A stretch of DNA of 64,000 nt, taken from Paenibacillus sp. FSL K6-1096 (GTDB lineage Bacteria > Bacillota > Bacilli > Paenibacillales > Paenibacillaceae). The translations under genes and the position numbers were made by a program. Numbering within the stretch: the stretch's first letter is position 1; each line of letters starts with the position of its first letter. The DNA lies in the NCBI RefSeq assembly GCF_037977055.1, contig NZ_CP150274.1, positions 5,022,001-5,086,000 on the forward strand. Reading direction: 5' to 3'. The notes beneath the pieces were generated by a model, which saw nothing but the letters and a program-made list of their open reading frames with translations, had not been told where the DNA came from and searched no databases. Of the stretch, positions 60,574 to 64,000 are shown piece by piece.

Positions 60574-61479
60574 ATGGAGTACTTCATTCAGCAGCTCATT
60601 AACGGAATCTCGGTAGGCAGTATTTACGCTCTGATCGCCCTTGGCTACACGATGGTGTATGGAATTATCAAGCTGATCAATTTCGCACATGGCGATGTGT
60701 TTATGGTCGGGTCCTTCATTGGACTGTACAGTGCCAAATATCTGGCCAGCGCCGGATTGCCGCCGATACTGGTTCTGCTTCTGTCGCTTATGATCTCGAT
60801 GACGATCAGTGCATTGCTGGGGATCAGCATCGAACGTCTGGCCTACAAGCCGCTGCGCAAGTCCACCCGGATTGCCGCACTGATTACAGCCATCGGGGTG
60901 TCCTTCCTGCTCGAATATACCGGGGTACTGATTCTCGGGCCGCAGGCCAAGGGCTTCCCGGATATTATGGATAAGAAGCAATATCACCTGTTCGGTTCCT
61001 CCATTCAGGTCGAATCCAATCAGATCATGATTCTGCTAACAACGATAATTCTTATGCTTGTACTGCAATATATCGTCCGGTACACCCGGACAGGCAAAGC
61101 CATGCGGGCCGTATCCTTCGATGTGGAAGCCGCGCGGCTGATGGGCATCAACGTGGACCGCACCATTTCAGCGACCTTCGCCATCGGTTCGGCACTTGCC
61201 GCTGCAGCCGGCGTGATTTTCGGCATGACGTACAATTCGGTGGACCCGCTGATGGGGGTTATGCCGGGGCTGAAGGCTTTTGTCGCAGCGGTGCTGGGCG
61301 GGATCGGAAGTATCCCTGGTGCGCTGGTCGGCGGGCTGCTGCTCGGAACGGTAGAGACGGAGATTTCTTCCCTCGGGTTCTCCTCCTGGCGTGACGGAGT
61401 GGCGTTCGCAGTACTGATTCTAATCCTGATCTTCAAACCATCCGGGCTGTTCGGCAAGAATGTCCGGGAGAAAGTGTAG
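60574..61479 (+). CDS. livH: Branched-chain amino-acid ABC permease LivH
   Basis: 301 residues with about eight membrane segments. The start FIQQLINGISVGSIYALIAL and the later VLGGIGSIPGALVGGLLLG are hallmarks of LivH. AGGAAAAGGGG supports ATG 60574, six bases from the site. ATG 60568 would abut it. First gene of livHMGF. Urea or amide transport (Urt) is a less likely reading. Confidence 0.9.
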   Translation: MEYFIQQLINGISVGSIYALIALGYTMVYGIIKLINFAHGDVFMVGSFIGLYSAKYLASAGLPPILVLLLSLMISMTISALLGISIERLAYKPLRKSTRIAALITAIGVSFLLEYTGVLILGPQAKGFPDIMDKKQYHLFGSSIQVESNQIMILLTTIILMLVLQYIVRYTRTGKAMRAVSFDVEAARLMGINVDRTISATFAIGSALAAAAGVIFGMTYNSVDPLMGVMPGLKAFVAAVLGGIGSIPGALVGGLLLGTVETEISSLGFSSWRDGVAFAVLILILIFKPSGLFGKNVREKV

Positions 61480-61491
61480 GTGGAGGGGGCC

Positions 61492-62460
61492 ATGAACAAG
61501 CTCAATAAAAAATTCTGGCTGGGCATTGTCGCCGCCTTCGCATTCTATGGAATTGTCAAAGTTCTTCTAACAACGGGTGTACTTAGCGATGTGAATCAGT
61601 CCATGCTGCTGCTGATTGGTGTCAACATCATGCTGGCCGTATCGCTTAACCTGATTACCGGGATTACCGGGCAATTCTCCATCGGGCACGCCGGATTCAT
61701 GTCTGTCGGTGCGTACACCTCGGCGATCCTGACCCTGGATTATAATGTGCCGTTCGTTCCGGCGATTCTGGCGGGCGGACTGCTGGCTGCGGTCTTCGGC
61801 GTACTGATCGGAATGCCGACACTGCGGCTCAACGGGGACTATCTGGCGATTGCCACACTGGGCTTCGGCGAGATTATCCGCATTATTATGCTGAATACAG
61901 AATATGTCGGCGGGGCTTCGGGGCTGAGCGGCATTCCGGCCAAAACCACCTGGACCATGCTGTTCCTGTTCACCCTGATCTCGGTCGTATTGATTCATAA
62001 CTTTATCCGTTCCACCCACGGCCGGGCTTGTATTGCAATCCGCGAGAATGAGATAGCCGCTGAGGCGATGGGCATTAACACGACACGCTACAAGATTATT
62101 GCTTTTACCATCGGGGCATTGTTTGCCGGTATGGCGGGCGGCTTGTCGGCGCACACCTTCTATGTCATTACTCCGGGCAGCTTCAACTTCCTGAAGTCGT
62201 TCGAGATCATCGTTATGGTGGTGCTCGGGGGGCTGGGCAGCACGGCAGGCGCGATTGTCGGCGCGGTGTTTGTGACCCTGCTGTATACCTTCCTGCGCGA
62301 ATTCCCGGAATGGCGCATGATTATTTACTCAATTGTGCTTATTCTGATGATGATTTTCCGTCCAAGCGGCCTGCTTGGCGTAAGCAAGTTCTCATTCGGC
62401 AAGTTCGGCAAAAAGGAGGCGAAGGCGCATGACGCAATCAAAACCAGCAGTACTCCTTGA
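61492..62460 (+). CDS. livM: Branched-chain amino-acid ABC permease LivM
   Basis: 322 residues. Typical LivM motifs are NLITGITGQFSIGHAGFMSVGAY (split as NLITGITGQ and FSIGHAGFMS), GLSGIPAKT and VVLGGLGSTAGAIVGA. GGAGGGGG favours ATG 61492. Its last 32 bases overlap livG, as is common in these operons. Confidence 0.92.
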   Translation: MNKLNKKFWLGIVAAFAFYGIVKVLLTTGVLSDVNQSMLLLIGVNIMLAVSLNLITGITGQFSIGHAGFMSVGAYTSAILTLDYNVPFVPAILAGGLLAAVFGVLIGMPTLRLNGDYLAIATLGFGEIIRIIMLNTEYVGGASGLSGIPAKTTWTMLFLFTLISVVLIHNFIRSTHGRACIAIRENEIAAEAMGINTTRYKIIAFTIGALFAGMAGGLSAHTFYVITPGSFNFLKSFEIIVMVVLGGLGSTAGAIVGAVFVTLLYTFLREFPEWRMIIYSIVLILMMIFRPSGLLGVSKFSFGKFGKKEAKAHDAIKTSSTP

Positions 62461-63211
62461 AGTGAAGGAGGCCAGCCGGTCCTTCGGCGGACTTAAGGCA
62501 GTCAGTGAGGTTTCCCTTCATATTGATAAAGGCGAGCTGATCGGCCTGATCGGACCCAACGGTGCGGGCAAAACGACACTGTTTAACCTGCTGACCGGCG
62601 TATACCCGCCATCCTCCGGCAGAATCATGCTCAACAATGAGTCGATCGGCGGGATGAAGCCTTACAAGATTAATCATAAAGGGGCTGCGCGCACTTTTCA
62701 GAATATCCGCTTATTCACTGCCATGACGGTCCTGGAGAATGTCAAAATCGCCTTCCACCAGCACGCCCGGCACTCGTTGTTCTCTTCGATGCTACGCCTG
62801 CCGAAGCACTTCAAGGGGGAGGACGAGATTACCCGCAAGGCGATGGATATCCTCAAAATCTTCAGCCTGGCTGACCAGTGTGATGAGGTGGCGAGCAACC
62901 TGAGCTACGGGAATCAGCGGCGGCTGGAGATTGCCCGGGCGCTTGCGGCCGGACCAAAGCTGCTGCTGCTCGATGAGCCGGCAGCCGGGATGAACCCGAA
63001 TGAGACGCGTGATCTGATGAATCTGATCGCCTGGATCCGGGAGGAATTCGACCTGACCATTCTGCTGATTGAGCATGATATGTCGCTGGTAATGGGCGTC
63101 TGCAACCGGATCTACGTTCTGGACCGCGGAATCCTGATTGCTGACGGCACTCCGGCGGAGATCCGCAACAATCCGAAGGTCATCGAAGCGTATCTGGGAC
63201 AGGAGGCGTAG
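62429..63211 (+). CDS. livG: Branched-chain amino-acid ABC ATPase LivG
   Basis: 260 residues. Walker A GPNGAGKTT (42-50), signature LSYGNQRR and Walker B LLLLDEPAAGMNP. The signature has YG in place of the usual SGGQ, which is normal for LivG. AAGGAGG nine bases upstream. Confidence 0.93.
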   Translation: MTQSKPAVLLEVKEASRSFGGLKAVSEVSLHIDKGELIGLIGPNGAGKTTLFNLLTGVYPPSSGRIMLNNESIGGMKPYKINHKGAARTFQNIRLFTAMTVLENVKIAFHQHARHSLFSSMLRLPKHFKGEDEITRKAMDILKIFSLADQCDEVASNLSYGNQRRLEIARALAAGPKLLLLDEPAAGMNPNETRDLMNLIAWIREEFDLTILLIEHDMSLVMGVCNRIYVLDRGILIADGTPAEIRNNPKVIEAYLGQEA

Positions 63212-63215
63212 CGCC

Positions 63216-63917
63216 ATGCTTACAGTAGAAGGAATCAACGTATATTACGGAGCGATTCATGCCTTGAAGGATCTTAGCATCACCGTGAAGCAGGGGGAGA
63301 TCGTGACGCTCATCGGGGCCAATGGCGCCGGCAAGTCTACGCTGCTCAAGACTCTCTCGGGGCTGCTGAAGCCGAAGACGGGCAGTATTGCTTTTCTGGA
63401 TAAATCCATTGTGAATCAAAGCGTTCAGGCGATTGTCAAAGAAGGGCTGATCCATTGCCCGGAGGGCCGGCGCGTATTCGCCAATATGTCGGTCGAAGAA
63501 AACCTGGAATTAGGCGCTTATCTGCAGGATGGAAGCAGCCTGGCTGCTGACTTCGAGCATGTCTACCGCACCTTCCCGCGTCTCCTGGAGCGCAAGAAGC
63601 AGCAGGCCGGGACACTGTCCGGCGGGGAGCAGCAGATGCTGGCGATGGGGCGCGCCCTGATGGGCCACCCGAAGCTGCTGCTGCTGGATGAGCCTTCGAT
63701 GGGACTGGCGCCGCTGCTGGTCCAGGATATTTTCCGGATCATCAAAGAGGTTAATGACGCCGGAACCACCGTGCTGCTGGTCGAGCAGAATGCCCATCAG
63801 GCACTCAAAATCGCAGACCGGGCTTACGTACTGGAGACAGGCAGGGTCGTCCTTGAAGGGGATGCCCAGGCGCTGGCCGACTCTGACGAGATCAAAATGG
63901 CTTATCTGGGGCACTAG
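63216..63917 (+). CDS. livF: Branched-chain amino-acid ABC ATPase LivF
   Basis: 233 residues. Walker A GANGAGKST (34-42), signature LSGGEQQ, Walker B LLLLDEPSMGLAP. AGGAGG ten bases upstream. ATG 63216 is preferred over the frame's ATG 63138, which lies inside livG. Confidence 0.93.
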   Translation: MLTVEGINVYYGAIHALKDLSITVKQGEIVTLIGANGAGKSTLLKTLSGLLKPKTGSIAFLDKSIVNQSVQAIVKEGLIHCPEGRRVFANMSVEENLELGAYLQDGSSLAADFEHVYRTFPRLLERKKQQAGTLSGGEQQMLAMGRALMGHPKLLLLDEPSMGLAPLLVQDIFRIIKEVNDAGTTVLLVEQNAHQALKIADRAYVLETGRVVLEGDAQALADSDEIKMAYLGH

Positions 63918-63993
63918 CAGATTACGCCGCTCTTACAGCAGCATCACAGAAACATCAAATATAAACTAATCAATCGGGAGGCTGGGAGAAACT

Positions 63994-64000
63994 ATGAAGA
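63994..64000 (+). CDS. Start of the next liv gene, cut by the window
   Basis: ATGAAGA at the window end has GGGAGG and GGGAGAA upstream. The substrate-binding protein LivJ would be expected here, but only two codons are visible. Confidence 0.4.

Overview
The window looks like a chromosomal piece of a Paenibacillus-type spore former (Bacillota). The signs are strong GGAGG ribosome-binding sites, frequent GTG and TTG starts, two S-layer-homology (SLH) proteins, an Lpl-type sugar importer with an AraC regulator and no ATPase of its own, a small protein resembling the spore cortex protein CmpA, and type I-C CRISPR repeats. This assignment is inferred from gene content only.

Layout. 1-15 kb: end of an SDR gene, Lrp and LysE, a GNAT enzyme, an SLH protein, a three-gene sugar ABC importer with its AraC regulator, a second SLH protein, ArsR plus aldo/keto reductase, a low-GC two-gene island bounded by 41-bp direct repeats, an XRE-cupin regulator with a YbaK-type deacylase, and an OmpR-type regulator with a degenerate receiver. 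15.3-15.8 kb: a non-coding tandem array of 51-bp units. 15.9-34.6 kb: one long rightward operon that is the centre of interest. 34.6-49.3 kb: four copies of a type I-C CRISPR leader, two with real arrays and two with one-repeat remnants, interleaved with accessory genes and no cas genes. 49.3-56.5 kb: mixed housekeeping and small genes. 56.6 kb: tRNA-Asn and tRNA-Ser. 57-60 kb: two Gfo/Idh/MocA dehydrogenases around an AraC regulator. 60.5-64 kb: a branched-chain amino-acid type ABC importer (livHMGF).

The 15.9-34.6 kb operon has the core of a type II (aromatic) polyketide synthase: a TcmN/WhiE-like aromatase/cyclase, KS-alpha with an intact Cys-His-His triad, a KS-beta/chain-length-factor-like partner lacking both His, an ACP with a DS motif, and its own holo-ACP synthase. 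An MFS exporter, a cupin (possible TcmJ-like cyclase), an amidohydrolase and a PF04199-type cyclase follow. The second half is unusual. It holds three HemW/HemN-like radical SAM enzymes, two cobalamin-binding-type radical SAM enzymes, a U32-type Cys-rich protein of the fold used by oxygen-independent hydroxylases, a Cys-rich flavoprotein, a CxxC-less carboxymuconolactone-decarboxylase homologue, a TIGR04076-like protein, an alpha/beta hydrolase and a HEAT-like protein. No ketoreductase and no oxygen-dependent oxygenase is seen. I infer an unreduced aromatic polyketide tailored by radical and Fe-S chemistry, perhaps without oxygen. The product cannot be read from the sequence.

Limits: starts were chosen by eye from ribosome-binding sites. 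Family assignments come from motifs and remembered family features, not from a search.
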